DNA of 64,000 nucleotides from Flavobacterium palustre (GTDB lineage: Bacteria > Bacteroidota > Bacteroidia > Flavobacteriales > Flavobacteriaceae). The DNA is taken from positions 310,001 to 374,000 of the forward strand of contig NZ_BMGA01000003.1 of NCBI RefSeq assembly GCF_014639535.1, given 5' to 3'. Position 1 is the first letter of the stretch. Every line of letters begins with the position of its first letter. This document shows, in pieces, positions 36,617 to 45,305 of this stretch. Made by a program: the position numbers and the translations under genes. The notes beneath the pieces are model-generated. The model made no database searches. It was given only the letters and a program-made list of their open reading frames with translations, and was not told the DNA's origin.

Positions 36617-37183
36617 ATGAAAACCTTAAAACTACTATTCCTAACTGTTATTTTATTACTTTCTTATACAGTTACAAAAGCTCAAGCTAAAAAAATAGAT
36701 GTTACTAAAAGTATCATTACCTGGACAGGAAAAAAAATAACCGGAGAACATGAAGGAACCATAAAATTTAAAGAAGGAGAACTTATTTTTAAAGACAACA
36801 AAATCACCGGAGGAAATTTTGTTGCCGACATGACTACTTTAAACAACACTGACCAAACCGGAAGTTCAAAAGCAAAACTGGAAGGACACTTAAAATCGGA
36901 TGATTTTTTTGGAATCTACAATTTCAAAACGGCTATTTTAACTTTCAAAAACATTACCAGCAAAGGCAATAACACTTATACGGTGATTGCCACCTTAACC
37001 ATTAAAGGTATTTCTCATCCTATAATTTTTGATTTAAACGTAAAAGGAAATACCGCAACAGCAAATTTAAAAATTGACCGAACAAAATATGATATTAAAT
37101 ATGGTTCAGGAAGTTATTTTGATGATTTAGGAGATAAAACCATTTATGATGTATTTGAATTAGCTGTAGCTTTGAAATTCTAA
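36617..37183 (+). CDS. YceI family protein, copy 2
   Basis: 188 residues, same length and same motif order as copy 1: ITWTGKKITGEHEGTIKF, LEGHLKSDDFFGIYNF, ISHPIIFDLNVKGNTATANLKI, DRTKYDIKYGSGSYFDDLGDK. A signal peptide ends near TKAQ. A tandem duplication followed by divergence. It has its own promoter and terminator, so it may be expressed under different conditions from copy 1. Periplasmic lipid binding is inferred from family. Confidence 0.88.
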   Translation: MKTLKLLFLTVILLLSYTVTKAQAKKIDVTKSIITWTGKKITGEHEGTIKFKEGELIFKDNKITGGNFVADMTTLNNTDQTGSSKAKLEGHLKSDDFFGIYNFKTAILTFKNITSKGNNTYTVIATLTIKGISHPIIFDLNVKGNTATANLKIDRTKYDIKYGSGSYFDDLGDKTIYDVFELAVALKF

Positions 37184-37204
37184 TTTTAAAAAAAACTGTA
37201 ATAC

Positions 37205-37232
37205 AAAGGTTGTCTAAAGGACAACCTTTTTT
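37205..37232 (+). terminator. terminator after YceI copy 2
   Basis: AAAGGTTGTC and GACAACCTTT form a perfect 10-bp stem with a 5-nt loop, then T residues. Confidence 0.85.
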
Positions 37233-37322
37233 ATTTATCCAAAACCGCTTCATTTATAGAAAAAGTAACACATTCTTAACCTTTAGACAATTTAAAAAAA
37301 ACATCCTCAAAAAAGCAGTTTC

Positions 37323-37330
37323 TAATTTTG
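37323..37330 (+). promoter_or_regulatory. -7 element upstream of the secreted beta-helix-like protein
   Basis: TAATTTTG matches TAnnTTTG, 46 nt before the ATG at 37376. Confidence 0.45.
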
Positions 37331-37375
37331 TATTCCCCGATTTACCTAAACAATCAGACCTATTAATACAAAACT

Positions 37376-38647
37376 ATGAAACTAAAAATTACATTCTCAA
37401 TCTTAGGAATTATTAGCACTTTAATTTCTTTTGCCCAAGAATCGAAAGGAATTACCACTGCAGCCAATTCATTTAACAATTGGACTAATTTCAAACCTGC
37501 TTCAACAGAATACAATGAGCCAACCCATATTTTATCCGGTATCATTGACAAAGACATGACTTTATCAAACAAAAACACCTATTTACTTCTTGGTGTAGTT
37601 TATATAAAAAATGCTAATCTTACTATTGAGCCAGGAACCATTATTCGAGGAGATCAAAAAACATGTGGAACCTTAGTAATTACCCGCGGAGCAAAAATCC
37701 TTGCCGAAGGTTTAGAAACCAATCCGATAGTTTTTACTTCTAACAAAGACGGATACAGCCGAAAACCCGGAGATTGGGGAGGAATTATTTTATTAGGAAA
37801 TGCTCCAATTAATAAAATTAACGGCATGAGTTTTCTTGATTTCAATCTTGATTCTTCCATGTGTCAATATGGAGGCAAAAATCCTGATGACAATTCAGGG
37901 ATTTTAAAACATGTTCGCATTGAATATTCAGGCAGAAAACTCAATGAATTAAAAGAACTAAATGGATTGTCTTTAGCCGGAGTAGGAAAACAAACGGTAC
38001 TTAGTAATATTCAAATCAGCTATTCGAATGATGATTCTTTCGAATGCTATGGCGGTGATGTGAATTTAGACCAGCTCATCTCCTACCGATGTACCGATGA
38101 CGATTTTGATTTTACACAAGGTGCCCAATGTACTATTTCAAACAGCATTGCCATCAGATACCCTTACAATTCTGATTTTTCAGGTTCCCGATGTTTCGAA
38201 ATCGACTCTTATGACAAACTTGAAAATGCTGATTTAAATAAAAAAAGCACTCAAATCACAGCTAATAATATTACGCTGATTAATATGGAAAGCAACAATC
38301 AGGGATTAGTTCGGGAATCTATTTTTATAAAAAAAGACAGTAATCTAACTTTAACTAATAGTGTCATTTCCGGATTTGCCCCTTTTATCCTAATGGGAAA
38401 AGATATTGAACCAATAGCTGAAAATTTATCTAAAATTAATTTCAATAATTTACTGATTAACAACTGCAAGGGAAGTTTTGAAAGTGAAGAAAAGAATTTG
38501 ACAAACGAACTAACAAATTGGTATCTGAATAATTCTGTTTTGGAATTTAAAAACCTCGCTAACAGCGAATTATTCATGGATGCTAATTCAAAAAACAAAC
38601 CTGATTTTAGAATTCGATTAAACAATAATGTTGTAAGCAACCATTAA
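37376..38647 (+). CDS. secreted protein with probable parallel beta-helix, unknown function
   Basis: 423 residues with a signal peptide (1-20, ISFAQ). ANLTIEPGTIIRGDQKTCGTLVITRGAKILAEG, then NPIVFTSNKDGYSRKPGDWGGIILLGNAPIN, is a pattern common in large Bacteroidota surface proteins with right-handed beta-helix. LKHVRIEYSGRK and LSNIQISYSNDDSFECYGG are further rungs. There is no T9SS sorting domain at the C-terminus and no catalytic motif that I recognise. Monocistronic, before the trp leader. Confidence 0.7.
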   Translation: MKLKITFSILGIISTLISFAQESKGITTAANSFNNWTNFKPASTEYNEPTHILSGIIDKDMTLSNKNTYLLLGVVYIKNANLTIEPGTIIRGDQKTCGTLVITRGAKILAEGLETNPIVFTSNKDGYSRKPGDWGGIILLGNAPINKINGMSFLDFNLDSSMCQYGGKNPDDNSGILKHVRIEYSGRKLNELKELNGLSLAGVGKQTVLSNIQISYSNDDSFECYGGDVNLDQLISYRCTDDDFDFTQGAQCTISNSIAIRYPYNSDFSGSRCFEIDSYDKLENADLNKKSTQITANNITLINMESNNQGLVRESIFIKKDSNLTLTNSVISGFAPFILMGKDIEPIAENLSKINFNNLLINNCKGSFESEEKNLTNELTNWYLNNSVLEFKNLANSELFMDANSKNKPDFRIRLNNNVVSNH

Positions 38648-38714
38648 TTCTTAGAATCCAAACTCAGACATTAAACGAATATTACATTTTAAATTCATTT
38701 TTTATTTTATACTA

Positions 38715-38745
38715 TTTGTAAATTAAAATTACATTCCTATATTTG
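38715..38745 (+). promoter_or_regulatory. trp operon promoter
   Basis: -33 TTTG at 38715-38718 and -7 TATATTTG at 38738-38745 are both exact, with the preferred 19-nt spacing. Only 4 nt separate the -7 element from the ATG of the leader peptide. Confidence 0.8.
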
Positions 38746-38749
38746 CGTT

Positions 38750-38800
38750 ATGGAAATGATTACAAATAATACTTGGTGGTGGAACAATTTACGTCAATAG
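38750..38800 (+). CDS. trpL: trp operon leader peptide (three consecutive Trp codons)
   Basis: A 16-codon reading frame, MEMITNNTWWWNNLRQ, ends in TAG at 38798. TGG-TGG-TGG lies at 38774-38782. It sits directly after the promoter and is followed 36 nt later by an intrinsic terminator and then trpE. That is the classic layout of ribosome-mediated transcription attenuation: a stall at Trp codons when charged tRNA-Trp is low would prevent the terminator. A second ATG (38756) could also serve as start. The attenuation mechanism is inferred; the peptide, promoter and terminator are seen. Confidence 0.85.
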   Translation: MEMITNNTWWWNNLRQ

Positions 38801-38836
38801 TCGTGAACTAAGCTCCTATGGTATTATCTAAAATAT

Positions 38837-38868
38837 AAAGGCTTGTCATCACGACAGGCCTTTTTTTT
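38837..38868 (+). terminator. trp attenuator terminator
   Basis: AAAGGCTTGTC and GACAGGCCTTT form an 11-bp stem (one G-U pair) with the loop ATCAC, followed by T residues. It lies between the leader peptide and trpE. The upstream word AAGC (38810-38813) could pair with GCTT of the left arm as part of an antiterminator, but a strong alternative helix is not obvious by eye. Confidence 0.85.
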
Positions 38869-38919
38869 ATGCTAAACGAAATAAAAAACAAAAACATATA
38901 ATTTAAAAATACAGTACAA

Positions 38920-40320
38920 TTGAAATCATTTAAACTCAATACTAAATTCAAACAAATACTGGCTGACACCATAACGCCTGTTAGCGTGTATTTTAAAATA
39001 AGAGACAAATTCCCTAATAGTCTTTTACTGGAAAGTAGTGATTATCACGGAAATGACAACAGTTTCTCCTACATCTGCTGCAATCCTATCGCATCGATTA
39101 AAATTGAAAACGAGACTATTTTCAAGCAATTCCCTGACGGAACTACTGAAACAATAGCTATCGATGCTCAAACCGATATTCCTGAGGTGATTCAGAATTT
39201 CTCAGGACAATTTCAATCTGAGAAAAACAATTTCAAATTCATCAACAACGGTTTGTTTGGTTACATTTCTTATGATGCTGTGCGCTATTTTGAAAAAGTA
39301 ACTATCGCTAAAAAAGAAAACAGCAATACTATTCCTGATGTGTATTATGCCGTTTACCAAAATATTATTGCCATCAATCATTTTAAAAATGAGGCTTATA
39401 TTTTCTGTCATAGTTTAGACGACCGCAACAACATTGCCGAAATTGAACAATTAATGCAATCCCGAAATATTCCTTCTTATAAATTTTCGAAAGAAGGTGA
39501 AGGTTATTCTAATTTGACTGACGAAGAATTCAAACAGAATGTGGCTTTAGCCAAAAAACACTGTTTCCGTGGTGATGTGTTCCAATTAGTACTTTCCAGA
39601 CGATTTACCCAGGGTTTCAAAGGAGATGAGTTCAATGTGTACAGAGCACTAAGAAGCATTAACCCATCCCCTTACCTATTCTTTTTTGATTATGGTGATT
39701 TCAAAATATTTGGTTCTTCGCCTGAAGCCCAAATTATTGTAAAAAACAGAAAAGCCGAAATTCATCCTATTGCAGGAACCTTTAAAAGAACTGGCGATGA
39801 TGAAAAAGATGCTGTTTTAGCCAAACAATTATCAGAAGACAAAAAAGAGAATAGCGAACACGTCATGTTGGTTGATTTGGCTCGAAATGATTTGAGTCGT
39901 CATGGACATAATGTAAACGTGGAGCGTTACAGAGAAGTGCAGTTTTTCTCTCACGTAATTCATTTGGTTTCAAAAGTAACAGGGCATTTGCATGAAGATG
40001 CTACCACTATGCAAGTAGTTGCCGATACTTTCCCGGCGGGAACTTTAAGTGGAGCTCCAAAACACAGAGCGATGCAGTTAATTGAAGATTACGAAAAAAC
40101 GAATCGTAATTTTTATGGTGGCGCCATCGGTTTTATGGATTTTGAAGGCAACTTTAACCACGCCATTATGATTCGTACTTTCCTGAGCAAAAATCATCAG
40201 TTGCACTCTCAGGCCGGTGCCGGAATTGTAGCCAGTTCTGATGAAGAAAGCGAAATGCAGGAAGTATATAACAAATTAAGGGCATTAAATACGGCTTTGG
40301 ATTTAGCTGAGACTATTTAG
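38920..40320 (+). CDS. trpE: anthranilate synthase component I
   Basis: 466 residues, starting at TTG (no in-frame ATG lies upstream after the terminator). The feedback-inhibition motif LLES lies at 36-39, so allosteric control by tryptophan is expected. The chorismate-binding domain shows HPIAGTFKRTGDD, ENSEHVMLVDLARND and FPAGTLSGAPKHRAM. It converts chorismate with ammonia from TrpG into anthranilate. First structural gene of the operon. Confidence 0.95.
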   Translation: MKSFKLNTKFKQILADTITPVSVYFKIRDKFPNSLLLESSDYHGNDNSFSYICCNPIASIKIENETIFKQFPDGTTETIAIDAQTDIPEVIQNFSGQFQSEKNNFKFINNGLFGYISYDAVRYFEKVTIAKKENSNTIPDVYYAVYQNIIAINHFKNEAYIFCHSLDDRNNIAEIEQLMQSRNIPSYKFSKEGEGYSNLTDEEFKQNVALAKKHCFRGDVFQLVLSRRFTQGFKGDEFNVYRALRSINPSPYLFFFDYGDFKIFGSSPEAQIIVKNRKAEIHPIAGTFKRTGDDEKDAVLAKQLSEDKKENSEHVMLVDLARNDLSRHGHNVNVERYREVQFFSHVIHLVSKVTGHLHEDATTMQVVADTFPAGTLSGAPKHRAMQLIEDYEKTNRNFYGGAIGFMDFEGNFNHAIMIRTFLSKNHQLHSQAGAGIVASSDEESEMQEVYNKLRALNTALDLAETI

Positions 40321-40337
40321 AATTAAATGACAGACAA

Positions 40338-40404
40338 AAAAAGTTAAGAGTTAAATGTTAAGCGAAAAAACGGATAACCTCTAACTCATAACACACAACT
40401 TTAG
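40338..40404. repeat. trpE-trpG gap repeat ('gttaagagttaa / taactcataac' words)
   Basis: AAAGTTAAGAGTTAAATGTTAAG on the left and CTAACTCATAACACACAACTTT on the right are inverted, imperfect copies of one another. Same word family as 24726-24793. Confidence 0.6.
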
Positions 40405-40409
40405 ATAAA

Positions 40410-40976
40410 ATGAAAAAAATATTAGTTATAGACAATTACGATAGCTTCACTTACAATCTGGTACATTATCTGGAAGATTTAAACTGTGAAGTAACGGTGT
40501 ATAGAAACGACGAATTCGAATTAGACGAAATTGCTCATTTCGATAAAATCCTTCTTTCTCCGGGACCTGGAATTCCTGACGAAGCTGGTTTATTAAAACC
40601 GGTTATTGCAAAATACGGCTCTACCAAAAGCATCTTTGGTGTTTGCCTTGGACAGCAAGCCATTGGAGAAGTTTACGGCGGAACGCTTTCTAACTTAGAT
40701 AAGGTTTATCACGGTGTTGCCACAAAAGTAAAAACCGTTGTGGATGACGAAATTTTATTTCAGGGCTTAGAAAAGGAATTTGAAGTAGGCCGTTACCATT
40801 CCTGGGTTGTAGATGCTACCTTACCAGAGGATTTAGAAGCCACTTCTTTTGACGAAAATGGTCAGGTGATGTCTTTACGTCACAAAACATTTGATGTTCG
40901 TGGAGTGCAATTTCATCCGGAAAGTGTGTTGACACCAAACGGAAAAAAAATGCTGGAAAACTGGGTTAATTCATAG
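40410..40976 (+). CDS. trpG: anthranilate synthase component II (glutamine amidotransferase)
   Basis: 188 residues, class I amidotransferase. DNYDSFTYNLVHYL at the N-terminus, LSPGPGIP, nucleophile Cys79 in GVCLGQQAIGE, and the His169/Glu171 dyad in HPESVLT complete the catalytic triad. It delivers ammonia from glutamine to TrpE. Not fused to TrpD as in some bacteria. Confidence 0.95.
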   Translation: MKKILVIDNYDSFTYNLVHYLEDLNCEVTVYRNDEFELDEIAHFDKILLSPGPGIPDEAGLLKPVIAKYGSTKSIFGVCLGQQAIGEVYGGTLSNLDKVYHGVATKVKTVVDDEILFQGLEKEFEVGRYHSWVVDATLPEDLEATSFDENGQVMSLRHKTFDVRGVQFHPESVLTPNGKKMLENWVNS

Positions 40977-41050
40977 TATTCAGTCAACAGATTTCAGTAT
41001 TCAGTTAAAAACTTAGAACCTTAGTTACCTAGAGATTCTTAGCAACTTAA
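40977..41050. repeat. trpG-trpD gap, low-complexity words
   Basis: Short words 'attcagt', 'agattt' and 'acttag / ccttagtt' recur in this 80-nt gap. No perfect hairpin is seen, but it resembles the repetitive gaps elsewhere in the operon. Confidence 0.35.
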
Positions 41051-41055
41051 AAAAA

Positions 41056-42048
41056 ATGAAAAACATATTAAATCGATTAATCAATAACGAATTACTTTCC
41101 AAAGAAGAAGCTAAAAACGTATTGGTTAACATTTCTAACGGAAGCTATAATCCGAGTCAAATTGCAGCTTTTTTAACCGTTTATATGATGCGAAGCATTA
41201 GTATTGACGAGTTGGCTGGGTTTAGAGAAGCGCTACAGGAATTGTGTGTCCGCATTGATTTATCCGATTATAACACCATCGATTTAGTAGGAACCGGAGG
41301 TGATGGAAAAGACACTTTCAACATTTCTACTTTAGCTTCTTTTTTAACGGCCGGAGCAGGAATAAAAGTAACTAAACACGGTAACTACGGTGTTTCTTCT
41401 ATTACCGGTTCCAGCAACGTAATGGAAAGTTTAGGCATCAAATTCAGCAACGACGCTGATTTTCTAAGAAAATGTGTGGATCAGGCGGGAATTTGTATTC
41501 TGCACGCTCCCCTATTTCACCCTGCTATGAAAAATGTTGGGCCTATCCGAAAAGAATTAGGCGTAAGAACGATTTTCAATATTTTGGGACCAATGATTAA
41601 TCCATCATTTCCAAAGAATCAACTGTTAGGGGTTTTCAATTTAGAATTGGCCAGAATGTATGGTTATTTATATCAAAATACCGATAGCAATTTTACCATT
41701 GTACATGCCTTAGACGGTTATGATGAAGTATCCTTAACAGGGGCTACAAAGGTAATTACCCATAACACTGAAAGAATGATTAACCCTGAAGATTTTGGAG
41801 TAAGTTTAATCAAACAAAGCGAAATTGAAGGCGGTAGCACTGTTCAGGAATCAGCGCAAATGTTTATCGATATCATTTCCGGAAAAGGAACCGAAGCGCA
41901 AAACAATGTGGTTTGTGCCAATGCAGGTCTGGCAATTGCTACCGTTACAGGATGCACGCCATTAGAAGGATTTGAACAGGCTAAGGAAAGTTTGTTCTCC
42001 GGAAAAGGATTGGCTGCCTTGAAAAAATTACAGGAATTGAGCAGATAA
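41056..42048 (+). CDS. trpD: anthranilate phosphoribosyltransferase
   Basis: 330 residues. Helical N-terminal domain, then LVGTGGDGKDTFNIST (phosphoribosyl pyrophosphate loop), KHGNYGVSSITGSSNVMESLG and NVGPIRKELGVRTIFNILGPM. It joins anthranilate to PRPP. Normal length. It is followed by a repeat-filled gap of 67 nt to trpC. Confidence 0.95.
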   Translation: MKNILNRLINNELLSKEEAKNVLVNISNGSYNPSQIAAFLTVYMMRSISIDELAGFREALQELCVRIDLSDYNTIDLVGTGGDGKDTFNISTLASFLTAGAGIKVTKHGNYGVSSITGSSNVMESLGIKFSNDADFLRKCVDQAGICILHAPLFHPAMKNVGPIRKELGVRTIFNILGPMINPSFPKNQLLGVFNLELARMYGYLYQNTDSNFTIVHALDGYDEVSLTGATKVITHNTERMINPEDFGVSLIKQSEIEGGSTVQESAQMFIDIISGKGTEAQNNVVCANAGLAIATVTGCTPLEGFEQAKESLFSGKGLAALKKLQELSR

Positions 42049-42053
42049 AAACA

Positions 42054-42096
42054 AACACGAATTTCACGAATTAGCACGAATTATTTTTTGTGCCTT
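42054..42096. repeat. trpD-trpC gap repeat ('cacgaattagcacgaatt' family)
   Basis: CACGAATTTCACGAATTAG and CACGAATT are successive copies of the same word found at 3111-3241. It is a partial element without its inverted half. Confidence 0.55.
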
Positions 42097-42115
42097 TTTG
42101 ACAAAATAATACAAA

Positions 42116-42907
42116 ATGAACATACTAGACAGAATCATAGTTGACAAAAAACAAGAAGTAGTTTTAAAAAAATCAATCATTCCGGTTTCACAATTGGAAG
42201 CTTCAGTATTTTTTGGAAAAAAGACTATTTCTTTAAGCAACAATTTAAGAAACAGCAACTCAGGAATCATTGCCGAGCACAAACGCCGTTCACCTTCTAA
42301 AGCCGAAATCAATTATGGTTTTACGGTGGAAGAAGTGGTAAAAGGTTATGAAAGTGCCGGTGCTTGTGGGATTTCTGTTTTGACTGACGGAAAGTATTTT
42401 GGTGGTTCTTTAGACGATTTATTATTAGCAAGAGCTTCGGTGAACATTCCGCTATTGCGAAAAGAATTCATTGTGGATGAATACCAAATCCTGGAAGCTA
42501 AAGCTCATGGAGCCGACTTGATTTTACTGATTGCAGCTGTTTTGACACGCGAAGAAATCAAATCATTATCCGAATTTGCCAAAAGCTTAGGATTAGAAGT
42601 TTTATTGGAAGTTCACAATCAGGAAGAACTGGAAAAATCAATCATGCCTACACTGGATATGATTGGGGTAAATAACCGAAACCTGAAAACTTTCGAAGTA
42701 AGTCTGGATTTCAGTAAGCAATTAGCTGACTTAATCCCGAATGAATTTGTGAAAGTTTCTGAAAGCGGAATTAGCTCAGTTGATGCTATCAACAAACTAA
42801 AACCTTATGGTTACAAAGGTTTCCTTATTGGCGAAAATTTTATGAAAACCGATAATGCCGGAAAAGCAGCAACGGAATTTATTCAAAAGTTAGAAGTTAG
42901 AAGTTAG
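42116..42907 (+). CDS. trpC: indole-3-glycerol phosphate synthase
   Basis: 263 residues, TIM barrel. The substrate-binding IIAEHKRRSPSKAEIN, SVLTDGKYFGGSLDDL, LLRKEFIVDEYQILEA, GVNNRNLKTFEV and SESGIS motifs are all present. The catalytic Lys lies in KRRSPSK and the Glu in FIVDEYQI and SESGI regions. The last residues (KLEVRS) are encoded by the start of the repetitive gap 'agaagttagaagttag', so the C-terminus seems to have been set by the repeat. Not fused to TrpF. Confidence 0.95.
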   Translation: MNILDRIIVDKKQEVVLKKSIIPVSQLEASVFFGKKTISLSNNLRNSNSGIIAEHKRRSPSKAEINYGFTVEEVVKGYESAGACGISVLTDGKYFGGSLDDLLLARASVNIPLLRKEFIVDEYQILEAKAHGADLILLIAAVLTREEIKSLSEFAKSLGLEVLLEVHNQEELEKSIMPTLDMIGVNNRNLKTFEVSLDFSKQLADLIPNEFVKVSESGISSVDAINKLKPYGYKGFLIGENFMKTDNAGKAATEFIQKLEVRS

Positions 42908-42911
42908 ATTT

Positions 42912-43022
42912 CAGAAGGCAGAAGGCAGAAGGCAGAAGGCAGAAGGCAGAAAAAAACTTTGCGCCCCTTTGCGACTAATCCTTTGTGAATCTTTGCGGTT
43001 AAAAAACTTTGTGGTTAAAAAA
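42912..43022. repeat. trpC-trpF gap: 7-bp tandem repeat plus 'ctttgcg' words
   Basis: Five exact tandem CAGAAGG units (42912-42946) are followed by partial copies and then by repeated 'ctttgcgg/ctttgtgg' words. Confidence 0.8.
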
Positions 43023-43031
43023 TTACAAATT

Positions 43032-43652
43032 ATGAAACTAAAAGTCTGTGGCATGAAATATCTCGACAATATGCTCGAAGTAGGCGCACTCCTACCCGAT
43101 TATATGGGATTTATATTTTGGGAAAAATCGTCCCGTTATTTTGATGGAGTAATGCCTGATTTACCCAATTCAATTAAAAAAACAGGCGTTTTTGTCAATG
43201 AAACTGTTGAAAACATTGTCAAAAAAGTACAAACGCACGATTTGCAAGCCGTACAATTACACGGACATGAATCTTTGGAATTTTGCGTAAATTTGAAAAC
43301 GCAATTAGCGGCTGGTATCGAAATCATAAAAGTCTTTTCGGTTGCCGATGATTTTGATTTCTCCGTTTTGGAACCGTTTGAAGAGGTATGTGATTATTTT
43401 CTTTTTGATACCAAAGGAAAATTACCCGGAGGAAACGGAACTACCTTTGACTGGAAAGTTTTAGAGAAATACCCATCAACCAAACCGTTCTTCCTTAGTG
43501 GCGGAATTGGTTTAGACGAAATGGATGCTGTCAATGAAATAATAAAAACGCATTTACCCGTTTATGCTATTGACGTAAACAGTAAATTTGAAATAGAACC
43601 AGGATTGAAAAATTTAGAAGCACTACAGTGCATCGCAATAAAAAACAAATAA
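43032..43652 (+). CDS. trpF: phosphoribosylanthranilate isomerase
   Basis: 206 residues when started at the ATG at 43032; the frame is open for 21 more codons upstream, but these lie in the repeat. KLKVCGMK carries the catalytic Cys, [12 protein letters not shown] the second strand, and [19 protein letters not shown] the catalytic Asp and phosphate loop. [12 protein letters not shown] completes the phosphate site. It performs the Amadori rearrangement before TrpC. It is followed immediately by trpB (1-nt gap). Confidence 0.95.
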   Translation: MKLKVCGMKYLDNMLEVGALLPDYMGFIFWEKSSRYFDGVMPDLPNSIKKTGVFVNETVENIVKKVQTHDLQAVQLHGHESLEFCVNLKTQLAAGIEIIKVFSVADDFDFSVLEPFEEVCDYFLFDTKGKLPGGNGTTFDWKVLEKYPSTKPFFLSGGIGLDEMDAVNEIIKTHLPVYAIDVNSKFEIEPGLKNLEALQCIAIKNK

Positions 43653-43653
43653 A

Positions 43654-44835
43654 ATGTCATACAACGTTGATGAAAAAGGCTATTATGGCCAGTTTGGAGG
43701 AGCTTACATTCCTGAAATGTTATATCCAAATGTAGAGGAATTACGCCAACAATATTTGAAAATCATGGCCGAACCGGATTTTAAAGCCGAGTTCGACCAA
43801 TTATTAAAAGATTATGTAGGACGTCCTAGTCCGTTGTATTTTGCAAAAAGACTTTCTGAAAAATACAATACCAAAATCTACTTAAAAAGAGAAGATTTAA
43901 ATCATACCGGAGCGCACAAAATCAACAATACCATCGGACAAATTTTGGTTGCTAAAAAACTGGGAAAGAAACGTATTATTGCCGAAACCGGTGCCGGACA
44001 GCACGGTGTGGCAACCGCTACCGTTTGTGCTTTAATGGGACTGGAATGTATTGTATATATGGGAGAAATTGACATTGCCCGCCAAGCTCCAAACGTTGCC
44101 CGTATGAAAATGCTGGGAGCTACCGTTCGTGCTGCTCTTTCTGGTTCAAGAACACTGAAAGATGCTACCAACGAGGCTATTCGCGACTGGATTAACAATC
44201 CTGTGGATACGCATTATATCATTGGTTCAGCCATTGGACCTCATCCTTATCCGGATATGGTAACGCGTTTTCAAAGCGTGATTTCTGAGGAAATCAAATG
44301 GCAGTTAAAAGAAAAAGAAGGACGTGAAAATCCGGATTATGTAGTAGCCTGTATTGGTGGCGGAAGTAACGCTGCCGGAACTTTTTACCACTTTTTGCAC
44401 GAACCGGAAGTAGGAATCATTGCTGTGGAAGCAGCCGGAAAAGGTGTGAATTCCGGTCATAGTGCCGCAACGAGTAAGTTAGGAAAAGTAGGTATCATTC
44501 ACGGTTGTAAAACACTTTTGATGCAAACGCCTGACGGACAAATTACCGAGCCTTATTCTATTTCAGCCGGATTGGATTATCCTGGCGTAGGACCTATGCA
44601 CGCACATTTGGCAGAAACAGGTCGTGCCGAATTTTTCTCAGTAACCGATGATGAGGCTATGACAGCAGGATTAGAACTTTGTAAATTGGAAGGAATTATC
44701 CCTGCTATTGAATCTTCTCATGCTTTGGCGGTGTTGAACGAAAAGAAATTCAAACCCGAAGATGTGGTGGTTATCTGTCTTTCAGGTCGTGGTGACAAAG
44801 ATTTAAATAACTACATCGAATATTTTAAAATATAA
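43654..44835 (+). CDS. trpB: tryptophan synthase beta chain
   Basis: 393 residues. The PLP lysine K89 lies in [22 protein letters not shown] binds the cofactor phosphate and ESSHA is present. It condenses indole and serine. Close spacing to trpF (one base) supports coupling. A gamma-glutamylcyclotransferase-like gene and two repeats separate it from trpA, which is unusual because trpBA are normally adjacent. Confidence 0.96.
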   Translation: MSYNVDEKGYYGQFGGAYIPEMLYPNVEELRQQYLKIMAEPDFKAEFDQLLKDYVGRPSPLYFAKRLSEKYNTKIYLKREDLNHTGAHKINNTIGQILVAKKLGKKRIIAETGAGQHGVATATVCALMGLECIVYMGEIDIARQAPNVARMKMLGATVRAALSGSRTLKDATNEAIRDWINNPVDTHYIIGSAIGPHPYPDMVTRFQSVISEEIKWQLKEKEGRENPDYVVACIGGGSNAAGTFYHFLHEPEVGIIAVEAAGKGVNSGHSAATSKLGKVGIIHGCKTLLMQTPDGQITEPYSISAGLDYPGVGPMHAHLAETGRAEFFSVTDDEAMTAGLELCKLEGIIPAIESSHALAVLNEKKFKPEDVVVICLSGRGDKDLNNYIEYFKI

Positions 44836-44838
44836 TCA

Positions 44839-44918
44839 GGGCGTTACCTCCGATAAAAAAAATCGGGGGTCGGGCTTCCCGATAGCTATCGGGACGTTCC
44901 CACTACCATCCCTAACGC
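44839..44918. repeat. REP-like element downstream of trpB
   Basis: About 80 GC-richer bases, bounded by the inverted words GCGTTA (44841-44846) and TAACGC (44913-44918). It has a hairpin CCTCCGAT ... ATCGGGGG and a 16-bp perfect palindrome CCCGATAGCTATCGGG at 44878-44893. No T run follows, so it is not a simple terminator. Confidence 0.75.
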
Positions 44919-44954
44919 AAACAAAAAGAACGTTCAATTTTCAAACCAGAACAA

Positions 44955-45275
44955 ATGGAAAAATTATTTGCTTACGGAACTTTAAAAGACAAAAACATTC
45001 AGGAAAATATTTTTGGACGTACCCTAAAAGGAGTTCCGGACAGATTAATCGGTTATGTGATTAATTATATCGAAATTGAAGAAGAATTTGGACTGGAAAA
45101 ATATCCGATTATTGTTGCAACCAATAATCCCGAAGACATTGTCAATGGTGTGGTATATGACATCAGCGAAAAAGACGTTTACCTTGCCGACACCTACGAA
45201 GGTCTGCATTACAAACGCATCGAAGTAACTCTGGAATCCCTGCAAACTGCCTGGGCTTACATTGTTACTAATTAA
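44955..45275 (+). CDS. gamma-glutamylcyclotransferase-like (AIG2/GGCT) family protein
   Basis: 106 residues. FAYGTLKDKNIQE is the family substrate loop (YGTL), and the catalytic Glu lies in ADTYEGLHYKRIEV. Such proteins release pyroglutamate from gamma-glutamyl compounds or act on related amines. The gene is placed between trpB and trpA, with repeats on both sides, so it looks inserted rather than part of tryptophan synthesis. Cytoplasmic. Confidence 0.78.
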   Translation: MEKLFAYGTLKDKNIQENIFGRTLKGVPDRLIGYVINYIEIEEEFGLEKYPIIVATNNPEDIVNGVVYDISEKDVYLADTYEGLHYKRIEVTLESLQTAWAYIVTN

Positions 45276-45305
45276 AATAGAAAACTAAAATAGTTACCCA
45301 ATATA

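Noticed and set aside
38801-38836. A strong classical antiterminator helix in the trp leader
   Set aside because: Only a weak AAGC/GCTT pairing was found by eye; folding software would be needed before claiming a defined 2:3 helix.
42912-42946. Tandem CAGAAGG as a phase-variation tract inside a gene
   Set aside because: It lies between the trpC stop and the trpF start; a frame change there would not alter either protein.
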